Shown here: piece after piece, positions 1 through 7,889 of the stretch | Numbering within the stretch: the first letter of the stretch is position 1 | Layout of the letters: each line of letters starts with the position of its first letter | Assembly (NCBI GenBank): GCA_964603125.1 | Contig: CAZRUA010000008.1 | Coordinates: 1-61,515, forward strand | Length of the DNA stretch: 61,515 bases | Direction of reading: 5' to 3' | From: CAZRUA01 sp964603125 | GTDB taxonomy: Bacteria; Bacteroidota; Bacteroidia; B-17B0; Aurantibacillaceae | The notes under the pieces: model-generated | The model's database searches: none | Told to the model about the DNA's origin: nothing | What the model saw: the letters and a program-made list of their open reading frames with translations, nothing else | Translations under genes and position numbers: made by a program

Positions 1-1
1 T

Positions 2-2671
2 TGGAGTAATACAGTTGCTATTACATTACCCGCATTACCCGTAATAAATTGTGGCGAAAGCACACCCGCACCATTAAGCAGTAACATACGCCCGCTTACC
101 CAAGCCAACACTTATATGATATGGGAAGTAGGTGATTTTGAAATGGTAGTTACAGAACTTAGCAACACCAGCAGCCCAACCGGACAATACAGCGGAAAGG
201 GTAAAATTGAAATGCCGTTTTTGGGGAATAATGTTTCTTGTACTTTTACTAATGTAACCATTAACGAAATGTATCAGTTAGTGGCTGGGCAGGTAATTGC
301 AGATAGCAAGGGAGTAAATGCTTGGGTGAGTAATTGGGAATTAGAACAAGCCGAAAATAATGCTATTTATTACGAAGGAACAATAGATAGCGTTTACATT
401 AATAGTAACGGACAATATTGTGTAGCGCAAGCAGGGCAAACACCTCAATGCAGTGATATGCCTCCAAATACAAATGTAGTTGTGGTGCGAGATGGAGATG
501 GAAACGAATGGGTTATTAGCACTAATCCAGCATCGGTAAGTGGCCCACAAAGTTATTTAGCGTATAGTACTGATGTTTTAGAAGCCAACGCAAATAACAA
601 AGTAGTTTTTGAAGAACAAATGACACAAAACTTTGGCTTCGATAAAAAAGAGTATGCTGCCAATATAAACAACTACGAGGTAATAAAATTAAGCGATAGC
701 ACAAACTACTTTGTAGCAGAAAAGAGCATTGGAGAAAATGCCAATGATGAAGTAATAGCACAAGTAATTATTGAAAATTTTAGTTCTAACCTCATAAGCT
801 TTAAAACCTTAACAGGAACAGAAATAACTGCAACACCTAACGGATCTAATAAATATATTCTAAACGTACCACACAACTCACAATGTATTTACGCATGGTA
901 CAACAATAAAAAAGTAGGTAAACTAAATGTAAGCAGTCTTAAAAAATTGGATAAAAAGCTTGTTCTAGTGCCGGTAAACAATGCAACCGCAAGTAGCATA
1001 ACAACAGCTAGTTTAAACACAATATACAAACAAGCCAATGTAAACTGGACAGTAGAAACCAAAGCAAGCTTTACATTTGATTTAGGTAATGATGGATTAG
1101 AAGCAGCAGATGCAAACTTGTTAAGTAAGTATAGTTCAGAAATGCGCGCTTTACGTAGTGCCTATCAACAAGCTAATGCCGATTATGATAAGGAAGCTTA
1201 CTACTTATTTATTGTACCTCAATTTACAAATTCATCATTAGATGGATATATGGTTAGAGGAAGAAGTGTTGGATTTATAAAAGCAAACAGTAGCACAACC
1301 ACAGCTGCTCACGAACTTGCTCACGGAGCTTTTGGTTTAGAGCATACTTTCCCTGCCATAACAAAATCCACTTCCAACAACTTATTAGATTACAACCAAC
1401 AAAATCATTTAAGCAACCAGCAATGGTTAGTTATCCAAAATAACTCTTTTGTTTTTAATTGGTTGGACGATGAGGAGGATGCTGAAGCCAATAATACAGT
1501 TATTAGTTCGAAGCAGAAGATTTATGATTGGTTGGCTTTAATAAAAAAGCATTATGCAAAACAAACTTCATTTGCGTTAAATTCATCGGATCAATATCTT
1601 AGTTTATGGGAGAAGGATATGTCGCTTGCAGGTATTAATTTCGAGCATATAGCTATCACTTGTTTAGGAAATGGTGGAGATATTGTTTCGCCAAAAGGTA
1701 AAATAGTTTATGGTACAAATAAGCACTATTTTGCGCATAATGGGCCTCAGGATTTCCCTTGTTTAGTTGTTGACAATCATATTTACATCGAAGCTCCAGA
1801 AAATAAATTAGTAAACTTAAAAATATATTTAGAAAGTAGTTTGAGAGTTAAAAACATGATAGTTTTTGTAAATGGCTATCGAGATAATGCTCCAAGTTTA
1901 ATCCAGAATCCTAATTCAAATAATGGGATTGATAATGGCGATATTTATAGTTATTGGGGAGGAACGGATGTGGAATTTATAAATAGAATAAGAGGAGGTA
2001 AGGCGATTAATATTGTATATGCTGATGGACATCATAGTGTGGAAACTTCAAATCATTGTGGACAAGGAGCTTTTTTAAATGGATTTATAACATCATTAGA
2101 GGTGAAAAAAGTTATGGGACCTGAATATGTTGAAGTAAATAATACGCAAGAACAGTTAGATGCGTTTTTGCACACAATTCCAAATGTGGCTGGATTTAAT
2201 ACACGTAAATCAAATGGGAAAATAGCAGGTTATAAGTTATTGCAAAAAATATATACCCATGAATACGAGTTTGATATACAAAATGATTCGATTGATTTTG
2301 TTGTGCATAGTATGGGTTTTGCATATAGTTTAGGTATGATTGAGGCAATAAAAGAATCCCGGATTAAGATTAATCTGGGTAGATTTTATATCTTAGCACC
2401 TGAAAATGCGTGTAGTGGAACTATAGATCCTGGAGATTGGGAGCAGGTTTTTCAGTACGGAACAAATGAGATTAAAACACCTTTATGGTTGCAAGATGGT
2501 GTTGCACCTCAGTGTCCAGTAGGAAGGATTGGAGAGGCTTCAAATGGTGGTAGAGTTTATATTCCAAAGGAAGAGCCACAAGGGTTTTTAATAAGTCACA
2601 GTATTTCAAATTATAAATGGATATTCACTAAATTAAAGAATGGTGATAAAGGATATGTTAAGAAAAGGTAA
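2..2671 (+). CDS. Secreted metallopeptidase/alpha-beta-hydrolase-like multidomain protein, 5' truncated
   Basis: The frame is open to the left window edge, so the N-terminus is missing; the first internal ATG is at 116. Numbering from that Met, residues 399-410 read HELAHGAFGLEH, a zinc-metallopeptidase HExxH motif with a third His seven residues after the second (H399, E400, H403, H410). The C-terminal third (from about residue 580) looks like an alpha/beta hydrolase: a strand ending in FVNGYRDN could supply the oxyanion hole, VVHSMG (S732) resembles a nucleophile elbow, and D771/D774/D794 and H828 could complete a triad. The family is not recognised with certainty. The middle is Asn/Ser/Thr-rich, as in secreted Bacteroidota proteins. 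The stop overlaps the next lipoprotein gene, so the two are probably co-expressed. Two catalytic-looking modules in one chain suggest an exoenzyme or a toxin; this is inference. Confidence 0.75.
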   Translation, partial: WSNTVAITLPALPVINCGESTPAPLSSNIRPLTQANTYMIWEVGDFEMVVTELSNTSSPTGQYSGKGKIEMPFLGNNVSCTFTNVTINEMYQLVAGQVIADSKGVNAWVSNWELEQAENNAIYYEGTIDSVYINSNGQYCVAQAGQTPQCSDMPPNTNVVVVRDGDGNEWVISTNPASVSGPQSYLAYSTDVLEANANNKVVFEEQMTQNFGFDKKEYAANINNYEVIKLSDSTNYFVAEKSIGENANDEVIAQVIIENFSSNLISFKTLTGTEITATPNGSNKYILNVPHNSQCIYAWYNNKKVGKLNVSSLKKLDKKLVLVPVNNATASSITTASLNTIYKQANVNWTVETKASFTFDLGNDGLEAADANLLSKYSSEMRALRSAYQQANADYDKEAYYLFIVPQFTNSSLDGYMVRGRSVGFIKANSSTTTAAHELAHGAFGLEHTFPAITKSTSNNLLDYNQQNHLSNQQWLVIQNNSFVFNWLDDEEDAEANNTVISSKQKIYDWLALIKKHYAKQTSFALNSSDQYLSLWEKDMSLAGINFEHIAITCLGNGGDIVSPKGKIVYGTNKHYFAHNGPQDFPCLVVDNHIYIEAPENKLVNLKIYLESSLRVKNMIVFVNGYRDNAPSLIQNPNSNNGIDNGDIYSYWGGTDVEFINRIRGGKAINIVYADGHHSVETSNHCGQGAFLNGFITSLEVKKVMGPEYVEVNNTQEQLDAFLHTIPNVAGFNTRKSNGKIAGYKLLQKIYTHEYEFDIQNDSIDFVVHSMGFAYSLGMIEAIKESRIKINLGRFYILAPENACSGTIDPGDWEQVFQYGTNEIKTPLWLQDGVAPQCPVGRIGEASNGGRVYIPKEEPQGFLISHSISNYKWIFTKLKNGDKGYVKKR

Positions 2672-3614
2672 AGTAATAGCACTGATTGTTTCAATGTTAT
2701 ATTTATTTTCGTGTGGAGGCGGAGATAAAAAAAGTATCTTGATTGATAATGATTTTTCTACCCCTAAAAATCCAGCTTATAATAGTGTATGGCATATAAT
2801 AAACGATAGTATATCTAATTGTGTTAGGTGTGGTTTGAGTCCTTTCAATTTCGTTGAGTTTAATAAGTCTTGGAGGATTGATACATTCCTTTGTTTTAAT
2901 AGTCAAAGTAATAGATTGGTATCTTGTATTCTTCAACAACATAATGCCTCAGACGCAAATTCTGATGGAATTGATTTTCTTTACGGTGAAAAGATGGAAG
3001 GGAAATGGTATTTTTTCTTGGGAGCGCACATAGTTCTTCCGAGGGAATTTTACCAAAAGAATGTTCATACGCCATTAAGCTTTGAGAAGCTGCATGAAAT
3101 AGCATTGAAAGAAGTTTATAGTGGGTATTTAAGAGAGAATAATGAAGGTAAGTATGAAATAAATAATTTGTTTTTTAAAGAAGCTTTTGAAAATGTGGGT
3201 TGGTGTGCAGATTGCAAAACAAGTGATGAATATAGAACAAGTCATGTTCGAAAGAGCAAAGGAGTTTGGTTAGAAAAATATTCACCTTATAAAAAGGAGG
3301 ATATAGATTTTAAGTATGATAAACAAAAAAGAGAGATTAATTTAAGTTTTAAGCTTCAAACACCCGATAGTTTTTATTTAGAACCTACAGGCTACCGAGT
3401 AAGGCATAAAATTAATGATGGAAATATGGTTGTTTCAAAAATTTGCGGACACACTGCTTTTTGTGAAATAGATTGGAAAAAGGAAAAGATAGCAAAGGCT
3501 TCAGTTCAAAATGTTTTGCCCGGTAGTAAAGTAGAAATATTTATTGAACAAGCTTTTGATGGGCATCAAAAATCATCCCTCATGGGTCCTTATTTATTTG
3601 AGTTACCAAAGTAG
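2655..3614 (+). CDS. Lipoprotein of unknown function, partner of upstream hydrolase
   Basis: The gene overlaps the end of the preceding one. The ATG at 2655 is preferred because it gives a clean lipoprotein signal (MLRKGK, hydrophobic core, then LFSC followed by GGGDKK); an in-frame ATG at 2640 is the alternative. The lipidated Cys is residue 20 from the chosen start. The roughly 300-residue mature part has several Cys (for example CVRC and CADC pairs) and no family that I recognise. Translational coupling to a putative peptidase/hydrolase makes a chaperone, anchor or immunity role possible, but nothing in the sequence proves one. It is followed by a long non-coding stretch. Confidence 0.75.
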   Translation: MLRKGKVIALIVSMLYLFSCGGGDKKSILIDNDFSTPKNPAYNSVWHIINDSISNCVRCGLSPFNFVEFNKSWRIDTFLCFNSQSNRLVSCILQQHNASDANSDGIDFLYGEKMEGKWYFFLGAHIVLPREFYQKNVHTPLSFEKLHEIALKEVYSGYLRENNEGKYEINNLFFKEAFENVGWCADCKTSDEYRTSHVRKSKGVWLEKYSPYKKEDIDFKYDKQKREINLSFKLQTPDSFYLEPTGYRVRHKINDGNMVVSKICGHTAFCEIDWKKEKIAKASVQNVLPGSKVEIFIEQAFDGHQKSSLMGPYLFELPK

Positions 3615-3756
3615 ATTAGCTGTTATTGTAACAATATGATTATTTAGAGTTAATCAATATTTACATTAGATTCAATTTTTAGAAATTATTAATATTTGAT
3701 TGAATGGTGCTAATTTATTTGTTATTGACATACGCTACGGCGGACTAACAAAGGCT

Positions 3757-3792
3757 GAAAAATCCCTTTCAATCAAATGGAGGGTTTTTTTT
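3757..3792. terminator. Possible intrinsic terminator
   Basis: An A-run followed by TCCCT and, 13 bases later, AGGG followed by eight T's can form a short imperfect hairpin with T-tracts readable from either side. It lies about 140 bp after the lipoprotein stop and just before the first long repeat. The stem is weak, so the call is tentative. Confidence 0.35.
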
Positions 3793-3794
3793 GT

Positions 3795-3892
3795 CGTCAT
3801 TGCGAGGAGTTCCGCAGGACGACGAAGCAATCTTTTGTCACTTACTTATAAGAACATGAGATTGCTTCACCCTAAAGGGATTCGCAATGACG
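3795..3892. repeat. Interspersed long-hairpin repeat, copy 1
   Basis: The element starts CGTCATTGCGAGG and ends TCGCAATGACG, an 11-bp outer inverted repeat. Inside it GAAGCAATCT pairs with AGATTGCTTC, a 10-bp inner stem, so the whole 98 bp can fold into one long hairpin. A near-identical copy follows 16 bp later. The GTCATTGCGAGG...GAAGCAATCT type is a known interspersed palindromic repeat in many unrelated bacteria. A short open frame crosses both copies (3700-3960) but is only the repeat read through. Confidence 0.85.
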
Positions 3893-3908
3893 GTTGTGGT
3901 TTTTTTAT

Positions 3909-4004
3909 CGTCATTGCGAGGCGTTTCGCAGGAAGACGAAGCAATCTTTTGTTTTACTAATATCAACTTGAGATTGCTTCACCCTAAAGGGATTCGCAAT
4001 GACG
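3909..4004. repeat. Interspersed long-hairpin repeat, copy 2
   Basis: Second copy in direct orientation, with the same outer (CGTCATTGCGA/TCGCAATGACG) and inner (GAAGCAATCT/AGATTGCTTC) stems. It differs from copy 1 mainly in the loop and in the bases between the stems, including two compact changes after GCGAGG. Each copy is preceded by a T-run. Tandem copies with conserved stems and divergent loops point to selection on the fold or to mobilisation of the unit. Confidence 0.85.
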
Positions 4005-4071
4005 TACTGCGTTTTACCATTATCCTATAGCTATCGAATGACGGTAAAATCTACTTTTGAGACAGCCTTTT

Positions 4072-4104
4072 TTTGTTAGTAAGCTAGGGCATTGTTTAAA
4101 TTTG
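4072..4104 (+). promoter_or_regulatory. Bacteroidota-type promoter for the 4152 lipoprotein gene
   Basis: TTTG at 4072-4075 is followed after 21 bp by TAAATTTG at 4097-4104, matching the -33 TTTG and -7 TAnnTTTG elements of Bacteroidota sigma-A promoters (spacing slightly long). It lies 48 bp before the lipoprotein start. Confidence 0.45.
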
Positions 4105-4151
4105 AACAAATTGTATTAAATTTACTGAAGGGGAATATTTAGCATTTATAA

Positions 4152-4649
4152 ATGAAGAATTTAAAAGCAATAGTTGTATTAAGTGTTTTCACACTCGTTG
4201 TTTTTGGCGGGTGTAAAAAGTATCCCGAGGATGATAAGAGGATTTGGAAAACAGTAATGAGTAGAATCACCGCTAGATGGGCTCTTAAAGAATGTACAAT
4301 TAACGGGATTAAATCTGATGTATTTCTAAACAATAATTATGGCGAAGCCGTTCTTCTAATAAACAAAAAAATAATTGACGATAACTACAACGGATACATG
4401 ACATTCTATCCAAATGGAAATTACACATTACTTACATTTAATTGGCGATTTTTACAAAAAAAAGAAAATATACAATTTACAGAATTCAAGTATGAAACAA
4501 ACCCAATAACAAATTGTGTTGGTGTCTTCGATTTGCCAAACACCAAAAAACAAGTTTCTATTTTAAAATTAACAAATTCAGAGTTTTGGTTCCAAAGTAT
4601 TTATAATGGAGACAGTTATATATTTAAATTTCAGTTAATTAATTTGTAA
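4152..4649 (+). CDS. Small lipoprotein, lipocalin-like type
   Basis: 165 residues with a lipoprotein signal: MKNLK, a hydrophobic core, and VFGGC followed by KKYPEDD. The mature start resembles a common Bacteroidota lipoprotein group in which CKKYE/PED is followed by a segment of the type RLTxxWxLKxxxINGxD; here it reads RITARWALKECTINGIKSD. That group is predicted to form small lipocalin-like beta barrels at the outer membrane. The ligand is unknown. It stands alone, with its own promoter-like element and a 125-bp gap to the MATE gene. Confidence 0.75.
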   Translation: MKNLKAIVVLSVFTLVVFGGCKKYPEDDKRIWKTVMSRITARWALKECTINGIKSDVFLNNNYGEAVLLINKKIIDDNYNGYMTFYPNGNYTLLTFNWRFLQKKENIQFTEFKYETNPITNCVGVFDLPNTKKQVSILKLTNSEFWFQSIYNGDSYIFKFQLINL

Positions 4650-4774
4650 AAAAATACTTGTGTTGTTTTTTGTCTATTGGTTTGCTCCGTTATTTTATTT
4701 AGGCTTAAAAACCTTAATCTGCAAACCCACCCAAGCAAATAAAGCAGTATCTTCGCCGCGCAGAAATTGCTTTT

Positions 4775-6112
4775 ATGCTTTTAAAACAACATATTAAACA
4801 AACTACCTTATTGGCTTTGCCACTTATTGTGTCGCAAGTGGGGCACATTGTTACTGGTATGGTAGATAATATTTTTTTGGGGCATTTGGGCGCTATAAGC
4901 AATACAGCGCAAGCGGCGGGTGGTTTGGCTAATCAGTTATACGTTATTTTGTTGGTATTTTCTATTGGTGTTTCATATGTGCTTACACCACAGGTTTCGC
5001 AGGCGCAGGTAGATGGAGATGAATTGAAAAAAGCTTCCTTGTTTAAGCATGGTTTGGTAGTTAATGTGGGTTTATCTTTTATTTTATTTGGTATATTGTT
5101 TTTGGCGGCTCCCTTATTGCATTATATGCAACAGCCCGATGATGTGGTGGCTATGGCCGATCCTTTTTTTAAAGTACTAATATTTTCAATTATACCCGTT
5201 TCTTTATTTTTTGTGTGTAAGCAATACCTCGAGGGTTTAGAAAACACAACCATTGCTATGTTTATTAGCATTGGGGGTAATTTGCTCAACATTGTTTTAA
5301 ACTACTGTTTAATATATGGTAAGTTTGGTTTGCCTGTAATGGGCTATATGGGTTCGTGCTGGGCTACTTTTATAGCAAGGTGTTTAATGGGTGTTGGCTT
5401 TTTATATCTTATTTACCGAAGCAAAAAATTTAAAACGGTTTACAGCAATTGGTCAAAAGTTAAAGTGCAGTGGAAAGAAATTAAAACCTTATTTGTATCG
5501 GGATTAAACTCGGGCTTTCAGTTTGCATTTGAAGTTTCGGCCTTTGTGGTATGTGCTTTAATGATAGGTAGCTTTGGTAAAATTCAGTTTGATGCACATA
5601 CAGTAGCCATTGGTTTGGCTTCGTTTACGTATATGTTTGGTTCGGGTATTGGCGGCGCAAGTACTATTAGAGTAGGGGGTTATGTGGCTAAAATGGATAA
5701 AGAAAATACCAAGTTAGCCATTAAAGCAAGTTTTAGTTTGGTGTGGATAGTAATGGGTTTAATGTGTTTGTTGTTTTTTGCATTAAAGCATGTTTTAATT
5801 TTACCTTTTAGTGTGGATACTGAAGTGCTACAATTGGCTTCGCAATTATTAATTATTGCTGCTATTTTTCAGTTGTTTGATGGGATGCAAGTGGTGGCTC
5901 TGAGTATATTGCGTGGATTAAACGATTATAAAATTCCAACATTGGTAACACTTGTTGCTTATTGGGTAGTTGCTATTCCCCTTTCTTATATAATGGCATT
6001 TACTTTTGATTTAAAAGCCATTGGTGTGTGGATAGCTTTATGTGTTAGCCTTGTATTAGTTGCTGTGGCTTTGTTTTGGAGGATAAAGTACCTGCAAGCA
6101 AAGATAAACTAA
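4775..6112 (+). CDS. MATE family multidrug/Na+ efflux transporter
   Basis: 445 residues with about 12 hydrophobic membrane segments in two homologous halves. The start (LPLIVSQVGHIVTGMVDNIF, residues 16-35) is the typical MATE TM1 pattern of a Pro in the first helix followed by a D-N-x-x-x-G stretch (DNIFLGHLG). MATE proteins export cationic drugs or metabolites by Na+ or H+ antiport across the inner membrane; the substrate cannot be read from the sequence. Length and topology are normal, and the gene is monocistronic. Confidence 0.92.
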   Translation: MLLKQHIKQTTLLALPLIVSQVGHIVTGMVDNIFLGHLGAISNTAQAAGGLANQLYVILLVFSIGVSYVLTPQVSQAQVDGDELKKASLFKHGLVVNVGLSFILFGILFLAAPLLHYMQQPDDVVAMADPFFKVLIFSIIPVSLFFVCKQYLEGLENTTIAMFISIGGNLLNIVLNYCLIYGKFGLPVMGYMGSCWATFIARCLMGVGFLYLIYRSKKFKTVYSNWSKVKVQWKEIKTLFVSGLNSGFQFAFEVSAFVVCALMIGSFGKIQFDAHTVAIGLASFTYMFGSGIGGASTIRVGGYVAKMDKENTKLAIKASFSLVWIVMGLMCLLFFALKHVLILPFSVDTEVLQLASQLLIIAAIFQLFDGMQVVALSILRGLNDYKIPTLVTLVAYWVVAIPLSYIMAFTFDLKAIGVWIALCVSLVLVAVALFWRIKYLQAKIN

Positions 6113-6226
6113 AGCTCTCTTCCAAATACCCAAACCTTATTTTTAAGCAGCACTTAACTTAATACGAGTTTGCTTTAGTTAATGTTTGTATTCCCTTTCG
6201 GAATCTGAGCTATGCATTTGGGTGAG

Positions 6227-6260
6227 GTGAAAAAGACAACAATAAAATTGAGTATTTTTG
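6227..6260 (+). promoter_or_regulatory. Possible promoter for the retropepsin-like gene
   Basis: TATTTTTG at 6253-6260 fits the -7 consensus and a TTTG at 6227-6230 lies 22 bp upstream (usual spacing about 19). The ATG at 6274 is so near that the transcript would have a very short leader. Confidence 0.35.
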
Positions 6261-6273
6261 GAAATAAAAACAC

Positions 6274-6711
6274 ATGGCTCGTAAAAAGTATACCGAACTT
6301 CCTATTAAACTCTTGGATATTCAAGGGGACGGTTTTCATTTATCAATCAAAGGTAAAGTTAATGGAAAATCAGTGAACTTATTAATTGATACAGGGGCAT
6401 CGCGAACGGTTTTCGATAAAAACAGAATTGAGCGTATTTCAAAATCCAAAGAGTTTGAAAAGAGTGAAACACTAAGTACAGGTTTGGGAACCAATTCTAT
6501 GCAAAGCGAGTTTGAGGTGTTTAAAAAACTACAATTGAATGAGCTAGTAATTTCAAATTACAAAGCTGTGTTGTTAGATTTATCACACGTTAACCATTCT
6601 TACGAAGCTATTGGTATGAAACCCGTTGACGCTGTTATTGGAAGCGATATTTTGCGCAAGCACAGCGCGGTTATTGATTATGAAAAACTAATCTTAAAAC
6701 TTAAGGTTTAG
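6274..6711 (+). CDS. Retropepsin-like aspartic protease, single domain
   Basis: 145 residues. LLIDTGASRTVFD (about residues 36-48) carries the catalytic DTGA/S of clan AA peptidases, and the C-terminal DAVIGSDILRKHSAVIDY corresponds to the hydrophobic-hydrophobic-Gly element (VIGSDIL) that supports the active site. There is no signal peptide, so the protein is probably cytoplasmic. A single lobe means it must dimerise to be active, as retropepsins do. Short proteins of this kind are frequent in Bacteroidota and their substrates are unknown. Its 3' end overlaps the convergent gene by 18 bp. Confidence 0.85.
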   Translation: MARKKYTELPIKLLDIQGDGFHLSIKGKVNGKSVNLLIDTGASRTVFDKNRIERISKSKEFEKSETLSTGLGTNSMQSEFEVFKKLQLNELVISNYKAVLLDLSHVNHSYEAIGMKPVDAVIGSDILRKHSAVIDYEKLILKLKV

Positions 6712-7323
6712 TCTACTTTCTTCATTTACCATTACATTGTTACGTGTAATAAATTGCTTCATTTCTTCGATAAAGGAAGTAATATCTGTTTCGGCAATTT
6801 TTTTGGTGTCAATTAAATTTACTTTTCCGTTTTTTAATTGAATGTAAAAACTCTCGTATCGGTATTCAATTTCTTTGATAGAAGTACTGTAAATACGTGT
6901 GTTTTTTGTTGAGTTTACGGTAATAAACTCATTATCTACGCTTATAAAAAAATCTTTACCAATTAGTTTAATTACAACAATGGCTAGTTCTGCTGCAACT
7001 ATGCAACTAATACAGAGTACTAGCATGGCAAAAAATTCGCTCGAGAAATAAAATATCAATGCAGCAACTACTAGAAATAAAATCACTACAAATTTTCGCA
7101 CCAACATACTGTCGTTTACATAAGTGTATTTTTTGGTGTTAACTTTTGGTTTCGAAAAAGTGTATTCTAATACGCTTAACAATAACACAACTACAATTGA
7201 TAAGGATATTAATTTAGCATCAATGTCAAATATAAGCTTGTAACCAACAAAAGGAAGTACTGCTCCGGCTGCTAAAGCCAAAAGGCAAAGGTTTTTTAAA
7301 ATGTTAAATAGTAATCCTATCAT
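6694..7323 (-). CDS. Membrane protein with C-terminal PH-like domain
   Basis: 209 residues. Four hydrophobic segments (about 5-27, 33-53, 75-92 and 93-115) are followed by a soluble part from about residue 120 that is rich in alternating strand-like sequence and ends in an amphipathic helix (TDITSFIEEMKQFI). This resembles the layout of Bacteroidota membrane proteins with a bacterial PH-like fold. No catalytic motif is seen. Its end overlaps the retropepsin gene tail to tail. Confidence 0.7.
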   Translation of the reverse strand: MIGLLFNILKNLCLLALAAGAVLPFVGYKLIFDIDAKLISLSIVVVLLLSVLEYTFSKPKVNTKKYTYVNDSMLVRKFVVILFLVVAALIFYFSSEFFAMLVLCISCIVAAELAIVVIKLIGKDFFISVDNEFITVNSTKNTRIYSTSIKEIEYRYESFYIQLKNGKVNLIDTKKIAETDITSFIEEMKQFITRNNVMVNEESRLNLKF

Positions 7324-7344
7324 AGGTTTGTGTATTAGGCAAAA

Positions 7345-7875
7345 TTAATTTTTGCTTTTTATTTTTTTAAAACTGAATTCGCTTTGGCTCGGTTTGTTAT
7401 CATCAATTCCATTTAAGGTAGCGTGTAACGAATCATTTGCTATTATTTCGTAAATAATTTCTTTCGGAAAATCATGTTCGGAATTAGCTGCAAAAAATGA
7501 TACGCTATCAATAGCAGCTATCTTAAAAGGAATTTCTTTTCCGTCGTTTTCTCCGTAAACAGTAGGGAAATAGCATAGTGTATCGTTTACCATAGCTATT
7601 CTTAAAGTTTCAAATCTATTGGTATCATTTTTATAAACATACAAACCAAATCCTATCATTTCGCCTTTCACTATTTGCCATTCTTCGGCAAGTAATGTGG
7701 AGTCGGTTCTATCTTCCCATCTTCCTAATAGTTTTTTAAGAACAGGATATTTGATTAACGCGGCATCAAAACTATTATCGTTTACAATAACATGTTCGGC
7801 CTGCGTTTCTTTTGAACCGCATGAAATAAAAATTTCACTTGCAAAAATTAGTAGGATGTAAAAAATAGACTTCAT
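7345..7875 (-). CDS. DUF6265 family lipoprotein
   Basis: The start at 7875 (MKSIFYILLIFASEIFISC) gives a standard lipoprotein signal with the lipid Cys at residue 19; an upstream in-frame start at 7920 would lie inside the arginase-fold gene and spoil the signal. The mature part has a LLGRWED motif, an EEWQIVKGEMIGFG stretch and an EHDFPKEIIYEI stretch, which match DUF6265, a beta-barrel-like family of unknown function. The gene follows the arginase-fold gene by 14 bp and is probably co-transcribed with it. Confidence 0.8.
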   Translation of the reverse strand: MKSIFYILLIFASEIFISCGSKETQAEHVIVNDNSFDAALIKYPVLKKLLGRWEDRTDSTLLAEEWQIVKGEMIGFGLYVYKNDTNRFETLRIAMVNDTLCYFPTVYGENDGKEIPFKIAAIDSVSFFAANSEHDFPKEIIYEIIANDSLHATLNGIDDNKPSQSEFSFKKIKSKN

Positions 7876-7889
7876 GTATATTATTTTTG

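Noticed and set aside
3700..3960. 86-codon open frame in the 3.6-4.1 kb gap
   Set aside because: It is only the two long-hairpin repeats read through; the peptide repeats (RSNLL, IARxxAGRRSN) because the DNA does, and there is no start context.
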